Made by a program: the position numbers and the translations under genes. Below, piece by piece: positions 36,999-46,003 of a DNA stretch of 64,000 nucleotides (positions within the stretch are counted from its first letter, which is position 1; each line of letters begins with the position of its first letter). Source of the DNA: OCS116 sp051531935 (GTDB lineage Bacteria; Pseudomonadota; Alphaproteobacteria; Rhizobiales; OSC116); assembly GCA_051531935.1 (NCBI GenBank), contig JAOPTR010000001.1, positions 248,001 through 312,000 on the forward strand, written 5' to 3'. Under the pieces are notes generated by a model, which did not search any database, was not told where the DNA came from, and was given only the letters and a program-made list of their open reading frames with translations.

Positions 36999-37919
36999 AT
37001 GAACAATTTTCAAAGCTCACAAATATTCTTGCAACTCGCAGGTGATGGTGCGCAAAATCCACAAACCGAAATTTCAGATGTTTTAGCTGTAGAAAATCCA
37101 TCCCCATTTTTGTTTAGTTTTCCACATTCTGGGCGTGTTTATAAAAAACTTTTCAAACAAATGTCTAGGTTAGATGCCATAAGCTTGCGTAGTTCGGAAG
37201 ATGCATTTGTCGATGAGCTATTCCCTAATATTTCCAACAATGGTGGCAATAAATTAGAAGCCCTTTTTCCCCGTGCTTATGTCGATGTGAACCGTTTAGC
37301 GACCGATCTAGATGCCGATCTATTTATTGAATCTCTCACATATAGCTCTAACGCTCATTCGCCGCTTGTGGCTGCGGGCTTGGGGGTTATTCCGCGGGTG
37401 GTTGGCCATCAGCAAAACATCTATCACGGTAAAATTTCATGGCAAGAAGGCAAAAAACGCCTCGATACCCATTATTACCCTTATCATCAATTATTAGATA
37501 CACTCACCACATCCGCTCAAATTAAATACGGTTTCTCTTTACTTACCGATTGCCATAGCATGCCATCGCGCTTTAGTAAAAACCAACCCGCACCCGATTT
37601 TATCATTGGCGATTTACATGGACAATCTTGCAATCAACATGTGTCCGAAACCATTTATAAGCATTTAGAAAATTGCGGCTACACTGTGCGCTTAAACCAG
37701 CCATATGCAGGGGGCGCCATAACCCGCAAATACCAGTCACCACAATTGGGACTACACAGTGTTCAAATCGAAATTAATCGCGGTTTATATATGGATGAGC
37801 AGACAATTCAAAAATCTGAAAATTTCAAAAATTTGCAAACAGATCTTGTCAATTTGAGCCAAAACATCATTGATATAAAACCCGAATATCTCATCCCTTA
37901 TCAAAACGCAGCCGAATAA
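36999..37919 (+). CDS. N-formylglutamate amidohydrolase family protein (second copy)
   Basis: 306 residues: FLFSFPHSGRVY (metal site His), RSSEDAFVDELFP, ALFPRAYVDVNR, TDCHSMPSR and PDFIIGDLHGQSCN, then VQIEINRGLYMDE. It belongs to a longer branch of the family than the 253-residue copy at 17051-17812. Divergent from cpdR. No hut genes in the window, so the assigned reaction (N-formylglutamate to glutamate and formate) is a family inference. Confidence 0.87.
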   Translation: MNNFQSSQIFLQLAGDGAQNPQTEISDVLAVENPSPFLFSFPHSGRVYKKLFKQMSRLDAISLRSSEDAFVDELFPNISNNGGNKLEALFPRAYVDVNRLATDLDADLFIESLTYSSNAHSPLVAAGLGVIPRVVGHQQNIYHGKISWQEGKKRLDTHYYPYHQLLDTLTTSAQIKYGFSLLTDCHSMPSRFSKNQPAPDFIIGDLHGQSCNQHVSETIYKHLENCGYTVRLNQPYAGGAITRKYQSPQLGLHSVQIEINRGLYMDEQTIQKSENFKNLQTDLVNLSQNIIDIKPEYLIPYQNAAE

Positions 37920-38079
37920 CCGCTGCTCTAATTTCCGCCCACGTTAATTATACTCTTATAAATATCACTATTCATTTGCGTTTATGGCTTAATGGGTCTA
38001 ATACTCGCGCAATATTTCCATAGGCTATGGTTCGCTTTCAGAATGATTGGCCTTATCACACATATAACGGTTTAAAATC

Positions 38080-39933
38080 ATGAATATGCCCCTCGATAAG
38101 ATGCGCAACCTAGCCATCATTGCCCATGTTGACCATGGTAAAACTACTTTGGTAGACGAGCTACTAAAACAATCAGGTACTTTCCGCGAAAATCAAGATG
38201 TTGAAGAACGCGCAATGGACAGCAACGATCTAGAACGTGAACGTGGCATTACCATTTTAGCTAAATGTACATCAATTGATTATGACAAAGAAGGCGATCT
38301 TCACCGTCTTAACATCATTGACACACCAGGCCATGCCGATTTCGGTGGCGAAGTAGAACGTATTCTTTCTATGGTTGATGGCGTTGTATTGCTAGTTGAT
38401 AGTGCTGAAGGCCCAATGCCACAAACTAAATTTGTGACTTCTAAAGCTCTAAAACTTGGCCTTAAGCCAATTGTTGTTATCAATAAAGCCGACCGTCCAG
38501 ACAGCCGCGTTTTAGAAGTTTATGACGAAGTGTTTGGCCTTTTTGTTGACTTAGATGCCACTGACGAACAATTAGACTTCCCAGTTATCCTAGCTTCTGG
38601 CCGTAACGGTTGGGCAGTAGATGATCTAGAAGCTGATCCGTTCAACCAAACTGGAGATTTAACTCCGCTTTTCACACGCATTGTAGAATATTTCCCATCG
38701 CCAACCATCGAAGTTGTGCGTCCAGAATTTTCAATGTTGGTAACTGCTATTGAATCTAACCCATTCTTGGGTCGTATCCTTACAGGCCGTATCGAAACTG
38801 GTACTGTTAAAGTGAACCAAAACATTCATGCTATGTCTGCCGACGGTAAAATTATCGAACGTGGCCGTGCATCAAAAATCTTGGCATATCGTGGCCTAGA
38901 GCGTGTGCCGTTAGAAGAAGCACATGCAGGTGACATCGTCGCCATTGCGGGTCTAACAACTGCAACTGTTGCCGATACAATCTCAGACCCGGCGATTACA
39001 GAAGCCTTGGTTGCCATTCCTGTTGATCCACCAACTTTGTCTGTTACTTTTTCTATCAACGATTCACCACTTGCTGGCCGTGATGGTAAAAAAGTTCAAT
39101 CGCGTATCATTCGTGATCGTCTACTTGCCGAAATGGAAGGCAATGTAGCCATTAAAATTACCGAATCAGAGCAAAAAGATAGCTTTATCGTTGCTGGTCG
39201 TGGCGAATTGCAATTAGGCATCCTAATTGAAACAATGCGCCGTGAAGGTTTCGAACTTTCTGTATCTCGCCCTAAAGTGATTATGCAAAAAGGTGAAAAC
39301 GGCGAACGTCTAGAACCAATCGAAGAAGTTGTGATTGACGTTGACGAAGAATATTCTGGTTCTGTGATCGAAAAACTTTCACTACGTAAAGGTGAACTTG
39401 TTGACATGCGCCAAAGCGCTGGTGGCAAAACACGTATCATTATGAAAGTGCCTGCACGTGGCCTTATTGGTTACCATGGTCAATTCCTAACCGATACACG
39501 TGGTACAGGCGTAATGAACCGTGTATTCGATAGCTTTGCTGAACATAAAGGTGAAATTGAAGGCCGTCGTAACGGTGTGCTTATTTCCAATGGCGACGGC
39601 GATACAGTGCCTTTCGCATTGTTCAACCTTGAAGCACGCGGCATTATGTTTATCACCAATGGTGTTAAAGTTTACGAAGGTATGATTATCGGCGAACATA
39701 ACCGCTCTAACGACCTTGTGGTAAACTGCCTACGTGCTAAACAACTTACCAACATGCGTGCATCTGGTAAAGATGAAGCGGTTAAACTAACCACTCCAAA
39801 AGCCATGAGCCTCGAAGAAGCTATTTCTTACATTGAAACTGATGAATTGGTTGAAGTGACACCAAATCACATTCGTTTGCGTAAAATCCATCTCGATCCA
39901 ACAGATAGAAAACGCGCGCCAAAAGACGAATAG
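38080..39933 (+). CDS. typA: Translational GTPase TypA/BipA
   Basis: Ribosome-associated GTPase involved in 50S assembly and stress adaptation. 617 residues: G1 AHVDHGKTT, G2 region RERGITI, G3 DTPGHADF, G4 NKAD, then domain II and EF-G-like domains, and a C-terminal domain specific to BipA (RGTGVMNRVFD). MNMPLDKMRN start; the ATG has no strong Shine-Dalgarno but family alignment supports it. Followed by a strong terminator. Confidence 0.97.
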   Translation: MNMPLDKMRNLAIIAHVDHGKTTLVDELLKQSGTFRENQDVEERAMDSNDLERERGITILAKCTSIDYDKEGDLHRLNIIDTPGHADFGGEVERILSMVDGVVLLVDSAEGPMPQTKFVTSKALKLGLKPIVVINKADRPDSRVLEVYDEVFGLFVDLDATDEQLDFPVILASGRNGWAVDDLEADPFNQTGDLTPLFTRIVEYFPSPTIEVVRPEFSMLVTAIESNPFLGRILTGRIETGTVKVNQNIHAMSADGKIIERGRASKILAYRGLERVPLEEAHAGDIVAIAGLTTATVADTISDPAITEALVAIPVDPPTLSVTFSINDSPLAGRDGKKVQSRIIRDRLLAEMEGNVAIKITESEQKDSFIVAGRGELQLGILIETMRREGFELSVSRPKVIMQKGENGERLEPIEEVVIDVDEEYSGSVIEKLSLRKGELVDMRQSAGGKTRIIMKVPARGLIGYHGQFLTDTRGTGVMNRVFDSFAEHKGEIEGRRNGVLISNGDGDTVPFALFNLEARGIMFITNGVKVYEGMIIGEHNRSNDLVVNCLRAKQLTNMRASGKDEAVKLTTPKAMSLEEAISYIETDELVEVTPNHIRLRKIHLDPTDRKRAPKDE

Positions 39934-39961
39934 TATCATTCAAAAATAAATATAAAATTAG

Positions 39962-39995
39962 CTCAGAGTGTTGTATAGATACTCTGAGTTTTTTT
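39962..39995 (+). terminator. Rho-independent terminator after typA
   Basis: CTCAGAGT (39962-39969) pairs with ACTCTGAG (39981-39988), followed by seven T. Confidence 0.9.
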
Positions 39996-40017
39996 ATGCC
40001 CCAAGCGGAGAATCAAC

Positions 40018-40845
40018 ATGTTACCCAATGCCCCCCTCGCCGAACTTGAAGATTTTGCTCGCTTTGCCCATGTGCTAGCCGATGCTGCCGATGCAGTTAC
40101 ATTGCCAATGTTTCGCAACCCTGTTGCCATTGACAATAAAGAAGCTCATCAAGGCACATTCGACCCTGTAACTTTGGCCGATCAAAATGCCGAGAAAGCC
40201 ATCCGTGCTTTAATTGAAGAACATTTTCCAACACATTCAATTTTAGGCGAAGAATTCGGCCACAAGAAAACCGATAGTCCGTATCAATGGATATTAGATC
40301 CTATCGACGGCACCCGCGCTTTCATATCTGGCATTCCTATGTGGGGCACACTCATTGGCCTGACATTTGAAAACAAAGCCGTATTTGGCCTGAACAGCCA
40401 ACCACATATTGGCGAGCGTTTTTGGGGTTATGGCCGTGCATCACTTTATCAAGGCCCACGCGAAACTTATGGCCAACTAAAAACCAGTTCACAAACTGAC
40501 CTATCACAGGCCTTGGCAGCCTCAACCGCTCCCGAAATTTTTGTAACAGATAGTGACAAGAAGAACTTTGAGGCCATTCATAAAAATGTGCGCCTTATGC
40601 GTTTTGGTGGCGATTGCTATTTCTATTGCCTATTGGCTGCGGGCACCATTGATTTGGTGATCGAAACTGACCTTAACAGCTATGACATTGCAGCTCTTGT
40701 ACCCATCGTAGAGGGCGCAGGCGGCGTGATCACCAACTGGGCTGGCGATCCTATTATATTTGATGAGAATTTAGGCAAAACCACGGTTTTAGCAACAGCC
40801 AACAAAACACTTCATGAAAAAGCGCTGTCACTACTATCTGTTTGA
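40018..40845 (+). CDS. hisN: Inositol-monophosphatase family phosphatase, probably histidinol-phosphatase
   Basis: 275 residues. Mg-dependent phosphatase motifs: ILGEEFG, DPIDGTRAFISG (DPxDGT, near residue 93) and NSYDIAALVPIVEGAGG. Best fits the HisN branch that removes phosphate from L-histidinol phosphate in many alphaproteobacteria; inositol-1-phosphatase or CysQ activity cannot be excluded. AAGCGGAG precedes the ATG. Its 3' end overlaps the convergent lipase gene by 34 bases. Confidence 0.85.
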   Translation: MLPNAPLAELEDFARFAHVLADAADAVTLPMFRNPVAIDNKEAHQGTFDPVTLADQNAEKAIRALIEEHFPTHSILGEEFGHKKTDSPYQWILDPIDGTRAFISGIPMWGTLIGLTFENKAVFGLNSQPHIGERFWGYGRASLYQGPRETYGQLKTSSQTDLSQALAASTAPEIFVTDSDKKNFEAIHKNVRLMRFGGDCYFYCLLAAGTIDLVIETDLNSYDIAALVPIVEGAGGVITNWAGDPIIFDENLGKTTVLATANKTLHEKALSLLSV

Positions 40846-41819
40846 TTTGCCGTGTAAGTACCGGGTAAAAACGCGTCTATCGCTGCCCATGTTTGCGCGA
40901 CAATCTTATCATTTTCCATCAGCAATTCATGCCGTCCGCCATCAATTTTAATCAAACCCGCGCCAGACATTTGCTTGGCGATAGATTCTATAGCGTCTTG
41001 TGACACGAGGTAATCTTCAGTGCCCATAATCACTAAAATTGGGGTTTTAATTCTCTCAATGAATTTGTATTTGTTAATTTTAGCAATGCTATCAAAAGCT
41101 GCATTCAACCACCCAAAAGTCGGCGCGCCCAAGGCCAAATTTACATTGGCTTTAATGATGTTTTGCTCACGCTTCATGCGTTTTGGGTCGGATGATATTA
41201 AATTATCGGGGTTAAATGGCTTGTCTTCCTTCGGGCCGCCTTCCAAAAAAGTAGCCTTAAATTTACCCATGCCAAACCAATACATTAATTTGGATACCGA
41301 GCGAATTGCCAATTCTTTCAACCCATAAATATGAAAGCGGTAAAATGGCGAAATAAGTACCATGCGTTCGAATATAGATTTCACACCAGCAAGAGCCGCC
41401 ACCTGTGTAAGTATGTTAGCACCAGTCGAATGCGCCATGGCAAAATAAGGTGCAGGGCAATCTGCATAAACTACTTTTTGCATATATATTTCAACGTCTT
41501 TTACATAATTCGTAAATGTCTTCACATGGCCTTTTCGCCTGCTTTTTGTCAATCTGTCAGATAAACCCTGTCCACGCCAATCAATAATCGACACACAAAA
41601 ACCACGTAATTGTAACTTTTTAATCGTTTCAAAATATTTTTCGATAGGCTCACTGCGCCCGCCAAAAAGGCACAATGTACCATGGCATGGCGTGCCTTCA
41701 AGTGGTTTAAAAACACCATATCTAATGTTCACACCATCAAAGCTTTCAAAACTACCAACGCTTGCACCATCGGGAATTTCATTGCCTTCAATTTCTGTAA
41801 AGTCTAGCGACAAGCTCAT
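40812..41819 (-). CDS. Alpha/beta hydrolase (monoacylglycerol lipase / lysophospholipase-like)
   Basis: 335 residues. Nucleophile elbow AMAHSTGAN, catalytic Asp in GTEDYLVSQ and His in GGRHELLMEND, with IDWRGQGLSDR upstream: the monoglyceride-lipase/PldB pattern. No signal peptide, so cytosolic. ATG 41819 preferred over the in-frame TTG two codons earlier. Convergent with hisN; their ends overlap. Confidence 0.87.
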   Translation of the reverse strand: MSLSLDFTEIEGNEIPDGASVGSFESFDGVNIRYGVFKPLEGTPCHGTLCLFGGRSEPIEKYFETIKKLQLRGFCVSIIDWRGQGLSDRLTKSRRKGHVKTFTNYVKDVEIYMQKVVYADCPAPYFAMAHSTGANILTQVAALAGVKSIFERMVLISPFYRFHIYGLKELAIRSVSKLMYWFGMGKFKATFLEGGPKEDKPFNPDNLISSDPKRMKREQNIIKANVNLALGAPTFGWLNAAFDSIAKINKYKFIERIKTPILVIMGTEDYLVSQDAIESIAKQMSGAGLIKIDGGRHELLMENDKIVAQTWAAIDAFLPGTYTANQTDSSDSAFS

Positions 41820-41897
41820 ATTCAATGCCTATATTTTTTTCAAACAATATCCTAGCCGATATAATTATTCAAACCAATAATCTAAATGGGTTCAATT

Positions 41898-42455
41898 TCA
41901 CCATTTGGGTGGCGGGGGTGAATATGCATTAATTTGCAATAAAATATCATGGGCCTCAGTGGTAAAAATCAGCATATCGGCATAGTCCACACCCGTAAAA
42001 CCATGGTTGACTGTATGGTCGATAAATGTTTTTAAGCCATCATAATAACCAAGTATATTTAAAAAGGCACAGGGCTTTTGGTGTACACCCAATTGCGCCC
42101 ACGTCCATTGTTCGGCAATTTCTTCTAATGTGCCAGCACCACCTGGCATGGCAATAAAGCCATACGAGAGTTCAGCCATTTTTTGTTTGCGCTCATGCAT
42201 GTCAGCAACCACAATTAACTCGCTTAAGCCATTATGAGCAATCTCTCTATCCACCAGATGTTGTGGCATCACACCAATCACTGTGCCACCATTTTCTAAA
42301 GCAGCATCCGCTACAGCGCCCATAAGCCCCACCTGCGCCCCGCCATAAACAAGCTCAACATTCTGTTGCGCCATTAGCTTGCCCAATGTGTGCGCAGCTT
42401 CCATAAATTCAGGCGCCCCACCCTCGCGTGATCCGCAAAACACAGCTAATCTCAT
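41898..42455 (-). CDS. LOG family nucleotide phosphoribohydrolase
   Basis: 185 residues of the TIGR00730/LOG family: AVFCGSREG, ELVYGGAQVGLMGAVAD and the PGGAGTLEEIAEQ motif (PGGxGTxxE). LOG proteins hydrolyse nucleoside 5'-monophosphates and cytokinin ribotides. GGGAG is well spaced to ATG 42455; a longer in-frame start upstream is unlikely. Confidence 0.9.
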   Translation of the reverse strand: MRLAVFCGSREGGAPEFMEAAHTLGKLMAQQNVELVYGGAQVGLMGAVADAALENGGTVIGVMPQHLVDREIAHNGLSELIVVADMHERKQKMAELSYGFIAMPGGAGTLEEIAEQWTWAQLGVHQKPCAFLNILGYYDGLKTFIDHTVNHGFTGVDYADMLIFTTEAHDILLQINAYSPPPPKW

Positions 42456-42510
42456 AAAATATTCTCCCACAATTTACGCTATTGAACATCATAATAATGC
42501 CCATGCCAAC

Positions 42511-42545
42511 AAAAAAAGGGCATTCAAATTAATGAATACCCTTTT
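42511..42545 (-). terminator. Second Rho-independent terminator after the PepSY-like gene
   Basis: Minus-strand stem GGGTATTCA/TGAATGCCC with loop TTAATT and a seven-T tail. Confidence 0.75.
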
Positions 42546-42547
42546 CT

Positions 42548-42593
42548 TTAAAAAAGAGGCTGTGGTGTAGAAATTTAAAAATTTCTGCCTCTT
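42548..42593 (-). terminator. First Rho-independent terminator after the PepSY-like gene
   Basis: Minus-strand outer stem AAGAGGC/GCCTCTT and inner stem AGAAATTT/AAATTTCT, ending in a T-rich run, 80 bases downstream of the gene at 42673. Together with the next hairpin it forms a tandem terminator. Confidence 0.75.
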
Positions 42594-42672
42594 AATATTT
42601 TATAATTCTTTCAACATGAACGTAAGATGAATGATCAGAAACACTTCACAACAATCTTTTATTCAGCTCATT

Positions 42673-43191
42673 TTAGCGGCGGTTGTTCCAAGCCAATACA
42701 CGTTGTCCTTTTACGCGGCCGCTATACCTATCTACTTTCACCCATACTTTATGGCCTCTTGGTGAAATAGCGCGTGCTGTATAAAATCTACCCTTACGCT
42801 GAATGTTTTTCACATGGCGGTAGCCTAATTTACGCAATTGGCGTACCAAACGTTTTTTGCTGGTTAATTTAGCAACTTGTTTGTATTTTTTCTTCTTGTT
42901 AAAAGATTTTTTATGTTGGCTATGTGTGCCTTCATACCAGTGTTTCACACCGTTAGCGCCTACATGATAGTGGCCTTGGTTACGGTTAGAATGGTTGCGA
43001 TTCCCATGGTTAAATACTTGATTAAAAAATTGGTTTACATCATGGTGAATGCCTTGCTGCTGGTTCTGTCCATTCACATTTATTGAAAATGAAAAATTAA
43101 CGCGTCCTTCAGCTTTTGCATTTGCAGAAGATGCAAATATCAGTGCCAATATAATGAATATTGTTTTGGCCATTGTTTTTGTTTGTGTCAT
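42673..43191 (-). CDS. Secreted His/Asn/Lys-rich protein with PepSY-like C-terminus
   Basis: 172 residues. Signal peptide ends near ASSANAKAEG. The middle is rich in His, Asn, Gln and Lys (HGNRNHSNRNQGHYH), possibly metal binding; the last 60 residues (RLVRQLRKLGYRHVKN, then YTARAISPRGHKVWVKVD) resemble the PepSY-like domain found in many rhizobial secreted proteins. Very basic overall. GGGAG precedes ATG 43191. Function unknown. Confidence 0.72.
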   Translation of the reverse strand: MTQTKTMAKTIFIILALIFASSANAKAEGRVNFSFSINVNGQNQQQGIHHDVNQFFNQVFNHGNRNHSNRNQGHYHVGANGVKHWYEGTHSQHKKSFNKKKKYKQVAKLTSKKRLVRQLRKLGYRHVKNIQRKGRFYTARAISPRGHKVWVKVDRYSGRVKGQRVLAWNNRR

Positions 43192-43330
43192 ATCAAACTC
43201 CCAGTTTGGGTTATATTTAAGTCGATGTTGCCAACCTTGATTCAAGTTATAGATCACCCAACCTGAACCTAATCCCAACCGTTCGTTCATCTCCCGTTCA
43301 TAATGTGAATAAGTTTTTTAACGCCCCTCC

Positions 43331-43359
43331 CTTGTAATCAATTCTAGCGAACATATATT
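43331..43359 (+). promoter_or_regulatory. Candidate RpoH (heat shock) promoter of hsp20
   Basis: CTTGTA at 43331-43336 and CATATATT at 43352-43359 resemble the alphaproteobacterial RpoH -35 (CTTGAA-like) and -10 (CyTATnT-like) elements, 15 bases apart. Transcription would begin near 43366. Confidence 0.4.
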
Positions 43360-43365
43360 TAACTT

Positions 43366-43429
43366 ATAATTGACACCAACGAACCATGCCAATTGGGTGG
43401 TTCACCAATCTTGCTTATTAGGAGACAAA
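43366..43429 (+). promoter_or_regulatory. ROSE-type RNA thermometer in the hsp20 leader
   Basis: The leader folds as two hairpins. The first is GAACCA/TGGTTC (43381-43386 with 43398-43403). In the last, TCTTGCT (43409-43415) pairs with the Shine-Dalgarno AGGAGA (43420-43425) across a TATT loop, with the G of UUGCU unpaired opposite the ribosome site. UUGCU facing AGGAG is the diagnostic core of ROSE elements, which melt on heating and free the site. Confidence 0.72.
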
Positions 43430-43885
43430 ATGCGTCATTTTGATTTTACACCCCTTTACAAAACCACTGTAGGTTTTGATCGCCTCGCTTCGTTATTCGA
43501 CGAGCTATCAGTCGGCGAAAACAACAGCCCTGCCTATCCGCCCTATAATATAGAGCGCATTAATGAAGATGAATATCGCATCTCGATGGCCGTTGCTGGT
43601 TTTACCGATGAAGAATTAAACGTTGAAATTGAAGGAAATGCACTCAGCATTTCAGGTCAAAAGGTTGCTAAAGATGAAGAAATCGAATATCTACACCGTG
43701 GCATTGCCACCCGCAATTTCGAACGTAAATTTGAGCTTGATGACTATGTCTTTGTTAGCGGCGCTGATTTGGAAAATGGCTTACTTCATATAGAGCTTAA
43801 ACGCGAAGTGCCTGAAGCTAAAAAACCACGCTCCATTCCCATTGGCGTGAAAAGCAAAAAAACCGAAAAACTTATCACCGCATAA
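43430..43885 (+). CDS. Small heat shock protein Hsp20 (IbpA-like)
   Basis: 151 residues. The alpha-crystallin domain runs from about 37 to 130: YRISMAVAGFTDEELNVEIEG, RGIATRNFERKFELDD and ENGLLHIELKREVPE. MRHFDFTPLYKTTVGFDRL is the IbpA-type N-terminus and fixes the start at ATG 43430. ATP-independent holdase for unfolding proteins. The RNA thermometer directly upstream indicates temperature-controlled translation. Confidence 0.95.
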   Translation: MRHFDFTPLYKTTVGFDRLASLFDELSVGENNSPAYPPYNIERINEDEYRISMAVAGFTDEELNVEIEGNALSISGQKVAKDEEIEYLHRGIATRNFERKFELDDYVFVSGADLENGLLHIELKREVPEAKKPRSIPIGVKSKKTEKLITA

Positions 43886-43948
43886 GTGACATAAGTTACT
43901 CTCTCCCTTTCAGCCCTTTTCCTCCCTCTTTTGGGGCTGACAAGTTAA

Positions 43949-43991
43949 GGCCGCGCACTTTCCGATTCGCATCGAGTGACGCGGTCTTTTT
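43949..43991 (+). terminator. Rho-independent terminator after hsp20
   Basis: GGCCGCG (43949-43955) pairs with CGCGGTC (43980-43986); inner CACT/AGTG and CGAT/ATCG add to the stem, then five T. Confidence 0.8.
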
Positions 43992-44004
43992 ACATAAAAT
44001 CTCG

Positions 44005-45945
44005 CTACATTAAGTCTTGATAAAATTTCAATTCTGTTTCCAAGCTAGTTATATTATTTTCAGCCTGCTTAAAGCCATGTCCTTCGCCTTCAAAATTAAT
44101 CAATTCTGTACGCACATTTTTGGCTTTCAAAACGTCATACATGGCTTTACTTTGTTCAGGCGGCACCACTTTATCATCCAAACCCTGCAAAAATAATGTC
44201 GGGCTGTTATAATCATCCAGTTTAGACAATGGCGAGCGGCTTAAAAAATAAGCCTCAGCTTCGGTCTCACTTGCACCTGCGGGCAATCCCACAAGTTCAT
44301 CCATATATTTCAACTCAAATTTATGAGTGGCCTTAGCCAGACCGCCCAAATCTGCCACACCATAATAACTAGTACCTGCTAAAAAATCATCGGTTGTGGC
44401 CAGCGCCATCAAAACGGTAAACCCACCAGCACTACCGCCAGATATAAACGCCTGCTTGTCATTGGCCTTGCCTTGCAAAGCTAAATGTTTAACTGCAGCC
44501 ACAGCATCTTCAACATCTGTTATGCCCCAATTGCCATCAAGTTTTTTCATATATTCGCGGCCATATCCAAAACTACCGCGATAATCCAAATCGACAATCG
44601 CAAAACCTCTATGTGTCCAATAATGGTATTTTAAACTAAACCCACGCCCCGCCAAACTGGTCGGGCCGCCATGGGCTTTTACCAAAATAGGTGGCAGCTC
44701 GCCGTCTTTAGCTGCAAATTCGCCATTAGCAGGCGGGTAATAAATTGCCCAAGCCTCTTCATCACCAACCATATATTTAAATATTTCGCCTTTAGAAATA
44801 TCTTCAGCCGCCATAGCCACTTGGCTACTTTGGCGAATGACTTCATACTTGCCGCTATCAATATCAAGCGTCACCAACATTTGTGCCTGTTGGTCGTTTG
44901 CCGCACACATCACCACATGGTTGCCATGAGCGCTAATTTTTTCAATATGAACAAGATCAGTTTCAATATAGCGGACATTTTGGCTCCATGGTTCAACCAC
45001 CACAAGCTTAAACACCCCCGCTTCAATAATGCGCATTACAATCAGTCCATTGTCCAAAACATCATAAGACTTCATGTTAAACACCCAATTGGGGTGGCCA
45101 CATTCGGCATTAATAGGCATTAAATTATTCACCACACCATTTTGCACATCATATAAGTTGCCAATGCCCGTGCCATCAGCAATAAAATATGCAGCGCCAT
45201 TATGCGCGCCACCTTCAGTATGCCAAATGGGTGCAAACACCGCTTCATCACCACCGCCAGCAATCAATTTAGCATTCTCAATGCCATTCTCATTTATGTC
45301 GGCCATATATAATTCGGCACATTGCCACGGCATATGAGGTAAATCCCAAGTTGTATATATAATTTTCTTTTGACATGGGCTTATCCGTGGGTAAGCATAA
45401 AAATCGCGCCCACCACTATTTTTAGGCGATGCGATTACCTCCACTTCATGGCTAGCTTGCGCGTTTAAGCTCAACCTCACCATAAAATTATCGGGCATAT
45501 TGTCGGCATTATCCACGCCATGATATTCTGCAACAGCTACAATTTCATCGCCAAAAACCTGAATGTCAGCAAAGCGCATATTTTCGATATCGGTTAATCT
45601 AATCGGGTCAGTATCACCGTTCAAGTCGACTTTATATAAGTCTTGATCAGTGCCATTCACAAATACTAAAGCTTGCGCTCCCAAACCAAATTCACCACCC
45701 CCATATTCATGCACACGTGATGATGCGCTAAAGGGCGCCTTAATAATGTCTTTTAATGTGCCATCAGTAGCGCGTTTCACAATCACGCTTCGTCCTGCTT
45801 CATCAGGGCGGCTTTCACTCCAATATATATCGCCGTTTAATGTCTCTAGTGCGCCAAACCGCAAAGCTTTACCCGCCACTTTTTCGGCCGATAAGTCAGA
45901 TTCCCAAAACCCATATTTCTTAATTTGTTTGTGATCAATAGACAT
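44005..45945 (-). CDS. S9 family serine peptidase (prolyl oligopeptidase / acyl-aminoacyl peptidase-like)
   Basis: 646 residues: an N-terminal beta-propeller (about 1-380) and a C-terminal alpha/beta hydrolase domain with nucleophile motif SGGSAGGFT, Asp in LQGLDDKVVPP and His in GEGHGFKQ. Cytosolic; no signal peptide. Its ribosome site GGGAG lies inside the 3' arm of a hairpin just upstream, so translation may be modulated. It is on the same strand as the bufferin operon, but probably a separate transcript. Confidence 0.9.
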   Translation of the reverse strand: MSIDHKQIKKYGFWESDLSAEKVAGKALRFGALETLNGDIYWSESRPDEAGRSVIVKRATDGTLKDIIKAPFSASSRVHEYGGGEFGLGAQALVFVNGTDQDLYKVDLNGDTDPIRLTDIENMRFADIQVFGDEIVAVAEYHGVDNADNMPDNFMVRLSLNAQASHEVEVIASPKNSGGRDFYAYPRISPCQKKIIYTTWDLPHMPWQCAELYMADINENGIENAKLIAGGGDEAVFAPIWHTEGGAHNGAAYFIADGTGIGNLYDVQNGVVNNLMPINAECGHPNWVFNMKSYDVLDNGLIVMRIIEAGVFKLVVVEPWSQNVRYIETDLVHIEKISAHGNHVVMCAANDQQAQMLVTLDIDSGKYEVIRQSSQVAMAAEDISKGEIFKYMVGDEEAWAIYYPPANGEFAAKDGELPPILVKAHGGPTSLAGRGFSLKYHYWTHRGFAIVDLDYRGSFGYGREYMKKLDGNWGITDVEDAVAAVKHLALQGKANDKQAFISGGSAGGFTVLMALATTDDFLAGTSYYGVADLGGLAKATHKFELKYMDELVGLPAGASETEAEAYFLSRSPLSKLDDYNSPTLFLQGLDDKVVPPEQSKAMYDVLKAKNVRTELINFEGEGHGFKQAENNITSLETELKFYQDLM

Positions 45946-45977
45946 AAAAAAACTCCCTTAATTTCTTAAAGGAGTTT
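45946..45977 (-). terminator. Terminator-like hairpin overlapping the S9 peptidase ribosome site
   Basis: Minus strand: AAACTCC (45971-45977) pairs with GGAGTTT (45950-45956), and TTAA pairs inside; seven T follow and the start codon comes next. It has the shape of an intrinsic terminator for the upstream bufferin operon, yet its 3' arm is the Shine-Dalgarno of the S9 gene. Confidence 0.6.
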
Positions 45978-46003
45978 AATAGCTTTTCTCATAATGGAAA
46001 GTC

